Positions 1 to 5,444 are shown, numbered from the stretch's first letter. The stretch: DNA of 6,385 bases from Candidatus Woesearchaeota archaeon CG11_big_fil_rev_8_21_14_0_20_43_8 (GCA_002762705.1 PCVE01000105.1:1-6385); one strand, 5' to 3'. Notes: generated by a model not told the origin, from the letters alone. Made by a program: numbers and translations.

Positions 1-2
1 CA

Positions 3-113
3 GGAGGGGGTGGTCATAAAGCGATCGGACAGACAAAAGAAATCGAACCAAAAGAGTTTCCTAAGAAGTTGAGATTCGTGCTTGATACATTGAATTCTAT
101 TACATCTGATTAG
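3..113 (+). CDS. C-terminal end of a possible DHH/DHHA1-family phosphoesterase (partial)
   Basis: The frame is open from the left edge and ends at TAG 111-113, giving 36 visible residues. They start with a glycine run followed by histidine (GGGGHKAIG), then a charged stretch and a short helix-like end (KLRFVLDTLNSI). A GGGGH-x-A-x-G signature near the C-terminus is typical of DHHA1 domains in RecJ-like and nanoRNase-like DHH phosphoesterases, which cleave short oligonucleotides or cyclic dinucleotides. The catalytic DHH motifs would lie upstream, outside the window, so the family call rests on this single motif. The other two plus frames hit stops sooner and have no protein-like composition. 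The end overlaps the stop codon of the convergent methyltransferase gene by 14 bp. Confidence 0.55.
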   Translation, partial: GGGGHKAIGQTKEIEPKEFPKKLRFVLDTLNSITSD

Positions 114-675
114 TCTCATCTTCATGCATAAGGTAATCGATCAACCCATAAGGGAGCACTGGTTTTCCATCTTCAATAAGATATCGATAAGGCAATATGT
201 TAGAGAACCCATCATCAAGCTCAATCTCGATCTCATCTTTAAATTCCAATTTGTCAAAAGGTATCTTATCGACAAGTATCCTCTTTGCGACCAAGACAGC
301 TGTGTCAGTGCTCATCTGCACATCGCCAAGATTCCTGATCTCGCAATCAGGCATCTGCGCAGAAAGCTCTTTCTCGGTCCTGCCGTCCATCGGATGGTTG
401 CCAAGAACACCGCCGAAAAGAAATGAGTCGAATAAAGATGCATCATCAGGAGATAACGTCTTCTTCGCTTTTGGATCAAGTATACATATCTTCCCAAAAT
501 CAGGCTTCAGCTCCTTGACACTCTTCTCTTCAATCCTGCCGGAGAGCTTGTCAGCGCCAGATCTGACATTTGTGAAGACAACATTCTCTTCACTGACAAC
601 AAGCGAGATGTGCTTATATTCAAGCTCGCACCAGCGAAACACTTCAGGGTCCAGATGTTCGATTATGAATCTCAT
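100..675 (-). CDS. SFM1-like SPOUT methyltransferase (PF04252/DUF431 family)
   Basis: This is a 191-residue protein resembling yeast Sfm1, a SPOUT-fold SAM-dependent methyltransferase that modifies an arginine on ribosomal protein uS3. Archaeal relatives are annotated as predicted RNA or protein methyltransferases. Visible family signatures are the N-terminus IIEHLDPEVFRWCELEYKHI (residues 4-23), the glycine-rich FGGVLGNHPMDGRT (87-100) expected to form part of the knotted SAM site, and LGDVQMSTDTAV (116-127), close to the family's QMTTDTAV. The length fits a single-domain archaeal member. The frame is open further upstream, but the start at 675 is preferred: residue 1 begins directly before the conserved core, and a TATA-like element lies 27-30 nt upstream. 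The extra upstream residues (Cys/Trp-rich) look like translated promoter DNA. The real target is unknown; ribosomal protein S3 or rRNA are the obvious candidates. Confidence 0.85.
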   Translation of the reverse strand: MRFIIEHLDPEVFRWCELEYKHISLVVSEENVVFTNVRSGADKLSGRIEEKSVKELKPDFGKICILDPKAKKTLSPDDASLFDSFLFGGVLGNHPMDGRTEKELSAQMPDCEIRNLGDVQMSTDTAVLVAKRILVDKIPFDKLEFKDEIEIELDDGFSNILPYRYLIEDGKPVLPYGLIDYLMHEDETNQM

Positions 676-699
676 GAAACAGGGGTAAAAATTGATTGC

Positions 700-708
700 A
701 TTTAAGTA
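700..708 (-). promoter_or_regulatory. TATA-like element of the SFM1-like gene
   Basis: On the minus strand the sequence reads TACTTAAAT, preceded by an A-rich stretch (GCGAAA) suited to a BRE. Its centre lies about 27-30 nt before the ATG at 675, which would put the transcript start at or next to the start codon. No Shine-Dalgarno motif lies before the ATG. Confidence 0.5.
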
Positions 709-716
709 TTTCGCTG

Positions 717-731
717 CCAAAAGGCTTAAAA
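717..731 (+). promoter_or_regulatory. BRE plus TATA-like element of the coiled-coil membrane protein gene
   Basis: The sequence CCAAAAGGCTTAAAA combines an A-rich BRE-like block with a CTTAAAAA TATA-like block. Its centre is about 37 nt before the ATG at 766, giving a predicted leader of about 10 nt. It sits back-to-back with the TATA element of the divergent SFM1-like gene, so the ~90-bp gap carries both promoters. Confidence 0.45.
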
Positions 732-765
732 ACATCCAAAAAACACCAGCCGCGATGATATTATA

Positions 766-1557
766 ATGACAGAGCATGACACATTCACAGGGAAACCAAT
801 GCATGAGATGACTGCTGAACAGCGACTTCTTGAATTAAGAGATGACAAGATAAAACTAAGGGGCTTAAAGGAGAGTTTCAGATCAAATTGCCAGATATTC
901 GGGATAGGATACGCGCTTAAACAGGGCTTGGCAAAGCTAAGATTCAAGAAACGCGGAATGTTCGAAGTAAGGCTAAAAGATCTTGAGACGCAGATACAAG
1001 ATGATCTGGAATCAATACGAAAAGATCCATCAGCACCGCGTGAAAATCCTTATCGTTCTATGAATATCGCGCATGTCGAAGATGTCCTCGACAGGCTTGA
1101 GAAGATAGAAGGTGAAAAATATCTATCAAAGCACAAATTGCGCCAATTAAGAAGAGACACTAGAAGATATCTAAAAGAGCACCAAGACATGCTCGCAGCA
1201 GAGATGCGAAAGCTGAAATTAGACGAAGAATGTCCAGAAGAGACGACAAATAAGAAAGCACGACGAACATGGAACTGGATTGTAGATAATAGAAGACTTC
1301 TTGTTCCTTTGGCTGCATTCACTGTCATCGGCGGTGGCGCAGGACTTGGATCACATATGTATATCCAACACAAGAACCGGAACAGAACAGTGGTCGAGAT
1401 CCCAGCAGAAGTCATCCAGACAAATCATCCTGGTGTCGAGGCCGCACGAGACATAACAAATGCGATCAGCTGCTTTCCTGTATATGGGCATATTGTCCAA
1501 TCTGTGTGCCAAAGCGCATTTGGCTTTGGCCATTCGTACTTCACGAATTTGATTTGA
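766..1557 (+). CDS. Unrecognised coiled-coil protein with one membrane segment, 3' end replaced by IS sequence
   Basis: I do not recognise the family. The predicted product has 263 residues. Residues 1-165 are highly charged and helical, with coiled-coil-like stretches around 15-40, 65-85 and 102-155. A basic segment (KKARRTWNWIVDNRR, 163-177) precedes one hydrophobic, glycine-rich membrane segment (about 178-200), followed by a short tail. The basic flank suggests the large N-terminal part is cytoplasmic. From about residue 233 onward (ISCFPVYGHIV to the stop) the codons are the exact antisense of the truncated transposase, so this ~30-residue tail is not ancestral and the original C-terminus has been lost or displaced. 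The gene may still make a protein because the anchored core is intact. The start at 766 follows a TATA-like element; internal Met12 and Met15 are possible alternatives. A structural, scaffold-like or membrane-tethering role is only a guess. Confidence 0.6.
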   Translation: MTEHDTFTGKPMHEMTAEQRLLELRDDKIKLRGLKESFRSNCQIFGIGYALKQGLAKLRFKKRGMFEVRLKDLETQIQDDLESIRKDPSAPRENPYRSMNIAHVEDVLDRLEKIEGEKYLSKHKLRQLRRDTRRYLKEHQDMLAAEMRKLKLDEECPEETTNKKARRTWNWIVDNRRLLVPLAAFTVIGGGAGLGSHMYIQHKNRNRTVVEIPAEVIQTNHPGVEAARDITNAISCFPVYGHIVQSVCQSAFGFGHSYFTNLI

Positions 1558-1913
1558 GATGGTCTTGATCGTTTGCTCATTTTAAGGGTATGTTTACGGT
1601 AAATTTTTTGAATCTGTCGTTCTGAAACTAAAAAACCTATGTCTTTGAGGTTTAGCCAGATCTTATGAGAACTCCTTTGACGCTGATGCCAGAGCGCTAG
1701 AATCAGACGCTCAAAAGTGGTATTAATCTGTATTTCCTTTGCACCTGGCCTTAGGTTCTCAAGGCCAGCTTCATCATGATGTTTTCTTCGCTCTAACCAC
1801 CTATAGATGATCTTCTTTGGTATTTTGCGTATCTTGGCTATTGATTCGATGGGTGTAATGCCCAAATCAACGTGTTTCAAGATTTTCATCTTGATCTTTT
1901 TGCTGTATCCCAT
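1425..1913 (-). pseudogene. Truncated DDE transposase, N-terminal half
   Basis: The readable frame from ATG 1913 gives 162 residues, of which about 152 are transposase. Residues 5-45 form a helix-turn-helix (ITPIESIAKIRKIPKKIIYRWLERR) for binding IS ends. Residues 65-112 look like a second DNA-binding helical region (SSHKIWLNLKDIGFLVSERQI). The RNase-H-like core begins at 130-152 with PNALWHTDWT, where D138 is the first catalytic Asp, and TGKQLIAF. IS481- and IS3-type transposases continue here with a DD-containing strand and then the second Asp and the Glu; all of that is absent, and the frame runs about 10 unrelated codons to a stop in the neighbouring gene's DNA. The product cannot be catalytic. 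GGAGG at 1919-1923, five bases before the ATG, is a Shine-Dalgarno motif, unlike the leaderless host genes. No internal frameshift is seen, so the truncation may be recent. Confidence 0.75.
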
Positions 1914-1934
1914 TGTATCCTCCAATGGATACAA
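1905..1934. repeat. Overlapping hairpins over the transposase ribosome-binding site and start
   Basis: TTGTATCC (1913-1920) and GGATACAA (1927-1934) form a perfect 8-bp inverted repeat with a 6-base loop. A competing pair, CCATTG (1910-1915) with CAATGG (1923-1928), overlaps it, and GTATCC occurs once more at 1905-1910. The structures cover the GGAGG motif and the ATG of the transposase. In a transcript entering from outside they could hide the start site. Confidence 0.5.
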
Positions 1935-1960
1935 GGAGACACACTTCCTAAAGATTTGTC

Positions 1961-1979
1961 ACCGTGGCATTATTACGGT
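1961..1979. repeat. Short inverted repeat near the presumed IS end
   Basis: ACCGT (1961-1965) and ACGGT (1975-1979) flank a 9-base spacer, inside the region upstream of the transposase. It could be a subterminal transposase-binding site or a chance match; the arms are only 5 bp. Confidence 0.25.
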
Positions 1980-1987
1980 TAAGAACA

Positions 1988-2035
1988 GATTAATATATTG
2001 ATGATAAGATTAATAAAGCATTGTCGTTATTAATC
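1988..2035. promoter_or_regulatory. Three GATTAATA boxes at exact 20-bp spacing (putative operator)
   Basis: GATTAATA occurs at 1988-1995 and again at 2008-2015. Its reverse complement TATTAATC lies at 2028-2035. Starts are exactly 20 bp apart, close to two helical turns, so all three sit on one face of the DNA. The second and third form a 9-bp perfect inverted repeat (GATTAATAA / TTATTAATC) with a 10-bp spacer. This ends 5 bp before the ATG at 2041, and its left arm is also the best TATA candidate. A dimeric regulator bound here would block TBP and the transcript start. No regulator gene is adjacent. Confidence 0.5.
2009..2017 (+). promoter_or_regulatory. TATA-like element of the sdpI-like gene
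   Basis: ATTAATAAA is centred about 28 nt before the ATG at 2041, the geometry expected for a leaderless transcript, and no Shine-Dalgarno motif precedes the ATG. An alternative TATA (TTAATATATT, 1990-1999) would give a leader of about 20 nt. Confidence 0.45.
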
Positions 2036-2040
2036 AAATC

Positions 2041-2676
2041 ATGAAAAAGACACATATCACGGTCATCATCCTCATTATATTGTCATTCCTGTTCGCAGCC
2101 TTCATCTATCCGCAGATGCCAGACCAGATGGCATCTCACTGGAACACGAAAGGTGAAGTAAATGGATATATGGGAAAGTTCTTTGGAGTGTTTCTCATGC
2201 CGATCATCGCGGTTGGGATATATCTTCTGATGCTTGTGATCCCGAAGATAGATCCATTGAAAAAAAACATCAAGAGATTCGAAGGGCACTTTGATACATT
2301 CATACTTATACTCGAGATCTACCTGATATACATTTATGCACTGACTCTTTTATGGAATCTGGGATACAGCATCAATATCGGGCAGTTCATGGCGCCGGCG
2401 TTAGGGATATTGTTCTATTTCGCTGGAGTCATGATGCAGAACTCAAAGCAAAATTATTTCATAGGCATCAGAACCCCATGGACACTGTCAAGCAAAGTCG
2501 TCTGGGACAAGACACATAAGATCGGAGCCAAGCTGTTCAAGATATCAGGCGCTCTCGCATGCTTTGGGATACTCTTCCCAGATTATGCCGTGCTTCTTGT
2601 GCTCGTGCCTGTGATCGGGTCTACACTTTACACACTTGTTTATTCTTATGTAGAATTTAAGAGAACTCATGAATGA
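2041..2676 (+). CDS. SdpI/DUF1648-family integral membrane protein
   Basis: The 211-residue protein is almost all membrane helices, about six: near 5-23, 47-67, 85-106, 114-132, 165-181 and 183-203. After the first helix comes the DUF1648 signature MPDQMASHWNTKGEVNGYMGKFFG (26-49), with the characteristic HWN-x-x-G-E-V-x-G-Y core. Between helices 4 and 5 lies the SdpI signature NYFIGIRTPWTLSSKVVWDKTH (138-159). In Bacillus subtilis, SdpI gives immunity to the SdpC toxin and recruits the repressor SdpR to the membrane; archaeal homologues are common and mostly uncharacterised. No SdpC- or SdpR-like gene is visible here. The start at 2041 places Met before a Lys-Lys flank and the first helix. 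The gene is downstream of the IS fragment and behind the phased GATTAATA boxes, and converges on the channel-methyltransferase gene. The family call is firm; an immunity or signalling role is inference. Confidence 0.85.
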   Translation: MKKTHITVIILIILSFLFAAFIYPQMPDQMASHWNTKGEVNGYMGKFFGVFLMPIIAVGIYLLMLVIPKIDPLKKNIKRFEGHFDTFILILEIYLIYIYALTLLWNLGYSINIGQFMAPALGILFYFAGVMMQNSKQNYFIGIRTPWTLSSKVVWDKTHKIGAKLFKISGALACFGILFPDYAVLLVLVPVIGSTLYTLVYSYVEFKRTHE

Positions 2677-2682
2677 TTCGTA

Positions 2683-2729
2683 CCCTTACAAAACATCAAA
2701 GAATCACAGATCTGAACAGGATGTAAGGG
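2683..2729. terminator. Inverted repeat between convergent genes, possible bidirectional terminator
   Basis: CCCTTACA (2683-2690) and TGTAAGGG (2722-2729) are perfect 8-bp arms around a 31-base loop, filling nearly all of the 55-bp gap between two convergent stop codons. The position suits a two-way terminator or 3'-end stabiliser. The long loop and lack of a U-tract make this uncertain. Confidence 0.35.
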
Positions 2730-2731
2730 AA

Positions 2732-3682
2732 TCATTTCCGTTCCATAAAACATTCATATCCTTTCTTCAGGCTCGAGACATTGTGTATCAATTTGGTCTC
2801 GCGGATATAGATCATCTTGAAGTCTTTTGAGAACACATTTTCTATCTCGTCTCTTGAGACAGTGTTCTGCGCCTTAGAATCGACTATCGCCTTGTTGCAT
2901 AGAGTCAGCATAAAATATTTCGCGCCTGGCTTCATCACGCGGGCAAGCTCCCTTACGAAGCGTTCCCTATCATTGACATCGATATTGTGGAAACATCCCC
3001 TGTCATTGACAAATTCAAAATTCTCTTTTGGAAGTTTCATCTTCAGGACATCTCCTTCGACAAAAGTGCACTTGGTATCCTTGGCTCTCTCGCGCGCATA
3101 TTCGATCGCTGTCTTCGACACATCTATCCCTGTGACTTCAAAACCCATCGTGGCCAAGAATAAAGTGTCGTTGCCAAGACCACATCCCAGGTCAAGGGCG
3201 ATGCATGGATCGACTTTCCCTTTATCGATGAGCTGCACAATCTGTTCAGACGCCTTTCCTATGTTCCATGGGAGCTTCTCGACAGGTATACTCGCATATC
3301 TTTCTTCCCAACTCTTCTCAAGATTCTCTTTCTTTGTCTCAAGGAGGAAAATCTTCTTTAAGTGCTTCTGGTTCCAGAGTATAAGTTTCTTGACCCGATC
3401 CACCTGATTGAAGAATGGATCCTGCTTCTGCTCAAAATAATGCGCGGCAAGTATAGAGAGTGCGAAAAGTGCTATAGCGACACCAAAGACGCTGAAAAAC
3501 ACAGTGAATATCTTCGCAATCGGTGTTGTCGGCACGAACTCACCATATCCGACTGTGGTCAGCGTGACACCTGTGAAATAAAAAGAATCCACATACGTCC
3601 AGCCTTCAAGCTGGTGGTACGCGACTGTACCGAACGCAAGCATCAGTGTGAGACTGAAGATCGCAAAATAAAGCTTTTTCAT
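2732..3682 (-). CDS. Two-TM potassium-channel pore fused to a TehB/TPMT-like SAM methyltransferase
   Basis: The 316-residue protein joins two known modules. Residues 1-83 are a two-helix ion channel (Ion_trans_2 type): TM1 about 4-22, pore helix 31-41, potassium selectivity filter TTVGYGE (42-48), TM2 about 55-80. A charged, helical linker (84-124) follows. Residues 125-316 are a class I methyltransferase: the lead-in WEERYASIPVEKLPWNIG (125-142) resembles TehB and thiopurine methyltransferases, motif I is ALDLGCGLGNDT (162-173), the acidic residue after strand 2 is D187 in VTGIDVS, and motif II/III-like stretches are EGDVLKMKLP (209-218) and FVNDRGCFHNI (224-234). Channels of this type usually end in RCK/TrkA-N domains that sense NAD or ions, so here a SAM-binding enzyme takes that place. 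The ATG at 3682 is chosen over GTG 3697 because the TATA box lies 24 nt upstream and MKK precedes TM1. As one unbroken frame with both motif sets intact, it looks functional. Substrate and gating ligand are unknown. Confidence 0.85.
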   Translation of the reverse strand: MKKLYFAIFSLTLMLAFGTVAYHQLEGWTYVDSFYFTGVTLTTVGYGEFVPTTPIAKIFTVFFSVFGVAIALFALSILAAHYFEQKQDPFFNQVDRVKKLILWNQKHLKKIFLLETKKENLEKSWEERYASIPVEKLPWNIGKASEQIVQLIDKGKVDPCIALDLGCGLGNDTLFLATMGFEVTGIDVSKTAIEYARERAKDTKCTFVEGDVLKMKLPKENFEFVNDRGCFHNIDVNDRERFVRELARVMKPGAKYFMLTLCNKAIVDSKAQNTVSRDEIENVFSKDFKMIYIRETKLIHNVSSLKKGYECFMERK

Positions 3683-3702
3683 ATAATATAACAGCACTTA
3701 AA

Positions 3703-3711
3703 GAATATAAA
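3703..3711 (-). promoter_or_regulatory. TATA box of the channel-methyltransferase gene
   Basis: The minus strand reads TTTATATTC, centred 24 nt before the ATG at 3682, with ATAACAT just upstream. No Shine-Dalgarno is present, so a leaderless mRNA is likely. It lies in the 40-bp gap after the zinc-ribbon gene, so the fusion gene can be transcribed on its own. Confidence 0.6.
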
Positions 3712-3722
3712 TATGTTATGGA

Positions 3723-4085
3723 TTAAAGATCATCCACAGATGGCAGGCCCTTGTTCATCTCTCTTGCTATGAAATCACGGGCAGCCTTGTTGTCTTCATC
3801 TTTCTTATCTTTTTTTTGCGTCTGGACTTTGTATCCGTTTCCGCCTGAGTTCATCTCCAGGGCTTTCTTCATGCTTATCGGACCGCAATTGAAACATAGA
3901 AAGAACGCGCCGTACTTGCCTTCTTTTGGCTGTAGCACACTTCCACACGAACACACCATGCCATCCATAGACTTGCTTTTATGATCGATGCATGTCTCGA
4001 TGCCCTGACTGTTCTTAGTCGTGGCAAGCTTCCCGCAGAAAGGACAGGCTTTTGTCTGTGACTGCCCATATACTTTCTTTCTCAT
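3723..4085 (-). CDS. Small double zinc-ribbon protein, second finger topoisomerase-like
   Basis: The 120-residue protein has two metal-binding knuckle sets. The first is C14-x2-C17 with C32-x2-H35 (CPFCGK ... CIDH). The second is C45-x-C47 with C64-x2-C67, containing GKYGAFFLC (56-64), which resembles the GRYGxFxxC pattern of the C4 zinc fingers at the C-terminus of type IA topoisomerases. Residues 80-120 form a lysine/aspartate-rich, probably disordered or helical tail. No catalytic domain is present. Nucleic-acid binding, or an accessory role in replication, transcription or repair, is likely but unproven. The ATG at 4085 is chosen because a TATA box lies 25 nt upstream and the zinc ribbon begins soon after; an in-frame TTG at 4130 would add 15 hydrophobic residues encoded by the promoter itself. 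The gene follows prs in the same orientation, with its promoter squeezed into the 41-bp gap. Confidence 0.7.
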   Translation of the reverse strand: MRKKVYGQSQTKACPFCGKLATTKNSQGIETCIDHKSKSMDGMVCSCGSVLQPKEGKYGAFFLCFNCGPISMKKALEMNSGGNGYKVQTQKKDKKDEDNKAARDFIAREMNKGLPSVDDL

Positions 4086-4104
4086 GGAAAAAGACGATAA
4101 AAGA

Positions 4105-4117
4105 AATAATATAAAAA
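4105..4117 (-). promoter_or_regulatory. TATA box of the zinc-ribbon gene
   Basis: The minus strand reads TTTTTATATTATT, centred 25 nt before the ATG at 4085 and starting 10 bp after the prs stop codon. The lack of a Shine-Dalgarno and the spacing point to a leaderless transcript. The T-rich tract may also help end the prs transcript, since archaeal terminators are often T-rich on the coding strand. Confidence 0.6.
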
Positions 4118-4126
4118 AGTGACGGT

Positions 4127-5440
4127 TCAATCTCGATCATAAAGCACTATCTCATTATCTTTTTTTGGTGCTTTCGCCATGAAATGGAGTGAATGTCGCT
4201 TCAAGGTGTATAATGGATCACGCCCTGGAGGTTTCAGAAATTCATGCTGCTCTTCTGCGTTTGAGAATTCGATATATTCTTTTGTTATATCTCTACCAAG
4301 GTGATGTTTAAGTATGACATCTCCATATAATTTTGCCAGGCGGATGATAGTAGACACACGCTTGAACCTAAAATCCTGGGAATCGCTGATATATGGCCTT
4401 GTGTTTGTCGTGACCATCTCTCTTATATGCGGGAAATTCTTCATGAATTTGTATTGCACATCTCTATGGCTATTTCCTGCAAGAACCGCATGGGTGAAGT
4501 AAAGCATTGATTCATCTGGTTTTCCTAATCCATGATCCGCGCCTGCATAGTTCAAAAAGATATAGTTCAATGTCTTTATCATTGTCCCGCCAGTATCCAT
4601 TATATCATCCGCGAACAAGACAATCTTCCCTTCAAATCCGTTGAAATTATTTGAATGATCTAGCAATCTACAGGTTATCAGATTAGGATCATTCGCGTCT
4701 TCACGTATCTTGTCGAAATTCACTTTGCTCACATTAGGCAAGTATAACGCTGAAAGCAGGTCATCTGTGAACTTCCTGTTTCCCGCATCGACACCGACGA
4801 TCACAATCCCTTCGCCGCCCTTGTCAAGAAACTTCCCCAATGATGAGCCATAAAGGATATAATCAGCAAGGATGCATTCGAGTGAAACATTTTTCAATAT
4901 CTGTCGTCCATCTTCGACATCATACGCTTCAGCAAAGTATGGATATATCTTATCTGAATGGAGATGAGTCGTGATTATGCTATCTATCCCGCTCACATAG
5001 GCCTGTTTTGCCCAATGTCGTATTGTATTAGGCTTGCCGCGGACCTTTTTTGTCTGCTCTTCAAGATGACCCCTATCCTGTCTTGCGTGCGGCATATCTG
5101 TCAATAGAAGATGGAAAGCATCTGCTCCGCACTCCTTTGCTGCAGTGGCCCATAATGTAGTCCTATACATAAGATCCTGATCGTTTGTGAAAGGTCCTGG
5201 CGAACCGATACCATATATTGTCTTGCCTTTCAGATCCTCATCCTTATCCAGATGGAACTGCGGACAGAACTCTCCACCAGAGAACTTGCGTGGCTCAGCC
5301 CTTGCCTTTAGGTCTATATTAGATTTCAATGAACATGTCTGCGCGATCTTTGTATAAAATTCCAGATGTGTCTCAGTCAATGGGACGATGAGTATCTGTT
5401 CTGCTGCATCTGCGACTTCTGCGCGTGGAATAACTTTCAT
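4127..5440 (-). CDS. prs: Ribose-phosphate pyrophosphokinase (PRPP synthetase), enlarged form
   Basis: The enzyme transfers pyrophosphate from ATP to ribose 5-phosphate, making PRPP for nucleotide, His and Trp synthesis in the cytoplasm. Family landmarks in order: FSGGEF (53-58; usual F-x-DGE, Asp here replaced by Gly), the ATP-site loop PHARQDR (117-123; usual PYARQDR), HLHSDKIYPYF (159-169; equivalent to DLHxxQIQGFF), VDAGNRKF (217-224; equivalent to PDAGGVKR), the catalytic flexible-loop pair K244 and R246 in FDKIRED, the PRPP/ribose-phosphate loop FADDIMDTGGTM (276-287), and THAVLAGN (316-323; equivalent to THGxFSGN). With these kept, activity is likely. At 437 residues it is about 110-150 longer than usual bacterial and archaeal enzymes (roughly 285-320). 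The extra length is spread over internal insertions and a ~50-residue tail after about 386 that ends in charged sequence. The start is fixed by a strong Shine-Dalgarno. It is the second gene of an operon with the unknown gene upstream. Confidence 0.85.
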   Translation of the reverse strand: MKVIPRAEVADAAEQILIVPLTETHLEFYTKIAQTCSLKSNIDLKARAEPRKFSGGEFCPQFHLDKDEDLKGKTIYGIGSPGPFTNDQDLMYRTTLWATAAKECGADAFHLLLTDMPHARQDRGHLEEQTKKVRGKPNTIRHWAKQAYVSGIDSIITTHLHSDKIYPYFAEAYDVEDGRQILKNVSLECILADYILYGSSLGKFLDKGGEGIVIVGVDAGNRKFTDDLLSALYLPNVSKVNFDKIREDANDPNLITCRLLDHSNNFNGFEGKIVLFADDIMDTGGTMIKTLNYIFLNYAGADHGLGKPDESMLYFTHAVLAGNSHRDVQYKFMKNFPHIREMVTTNTRPYISDSQDFRFKRVSTIIRLAKLYGDVILKHHLGRDITKEYIEFSNAEEQHEFLKPPGRDPLYTLKRHSLHFMAKAPKKDNEIVLYDRD

Positions 5441-5444
5441 CAGT

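Larger units (their letters stand above)
1458..1987 (-). mobile_element. Insertion-sequence fragment (IS481/IS3-like, truncated)
   Basis: The region holds the 5' half of a DDE transposase and its upstream sequence. The left boundary is set where transposase similarity stops, after the ...TGKQLIAF motif at about 1458. The rest of the catalytic domain and the distal terminal repeat are missing. The right boundary is tentative: on the minus strand the sequence from 1987 begins TGTTCTTAACC, and many IS ends start with TG. Without the opposite end, neither a terminal inverted repeat nor a target duplication can be confirmed. The element is therefore a non-autonomous remnant, wedged between the coiled-coil gene and the sdpI-like gene. 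Confidence 0.6.

Noticed and set aside
197..688. Plus-strand open frame opposite the SFM1-like gene
   Set aside because: Serine-rich composition typical of antisense translation; the minus frame matches a known family.
755..766. Three-codon upstream frame (ATG ATA TTA TAA) whose stop overlaps the ATG at 766
   Set aside because: It is tiny, has no Shine-Dalgarno, and is expected by chance in AT-rich DNA.
676..804. N-terminal extension of the SFM1-like protein with Cys-rich, hydrophobic residues
   Set aside because: It would run into the divergent gene and its promoter; family similarity starts at the ATG at 675.
2817..3407. Long plus-strand open frame opposite the channel-methyltransferase gene
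   Set aside because: It is Ser/Phe/Leu-rich with no motifs, and the minus strand carries recognisable domains throughout.
2041..3682. Toxin/immunity (sdp-like) or TehA/TehB operon
   Set aside because: Only an SdpI homologue is present, with no SdpC-, SdpR- or TehA-like gene, and the two genes are convergent rather than co-transcribed.
3683..3697. GTG start for the channel-methyltransferase, adding five residues
   Set aside because: The ATG at 3682 has the TATA box at 24 nt and MKK before the first helix; the added residues would be encoded by the predicted promoter.
4086..4130. TTG start for the zinc-ribbon protein, giving a hydrophobic N-terminus that mimics a signal peptide
   Set aside because: The added codons are the TATA box itself, and the ATG at 4085 matches the spacing seen at neighbouring genes.
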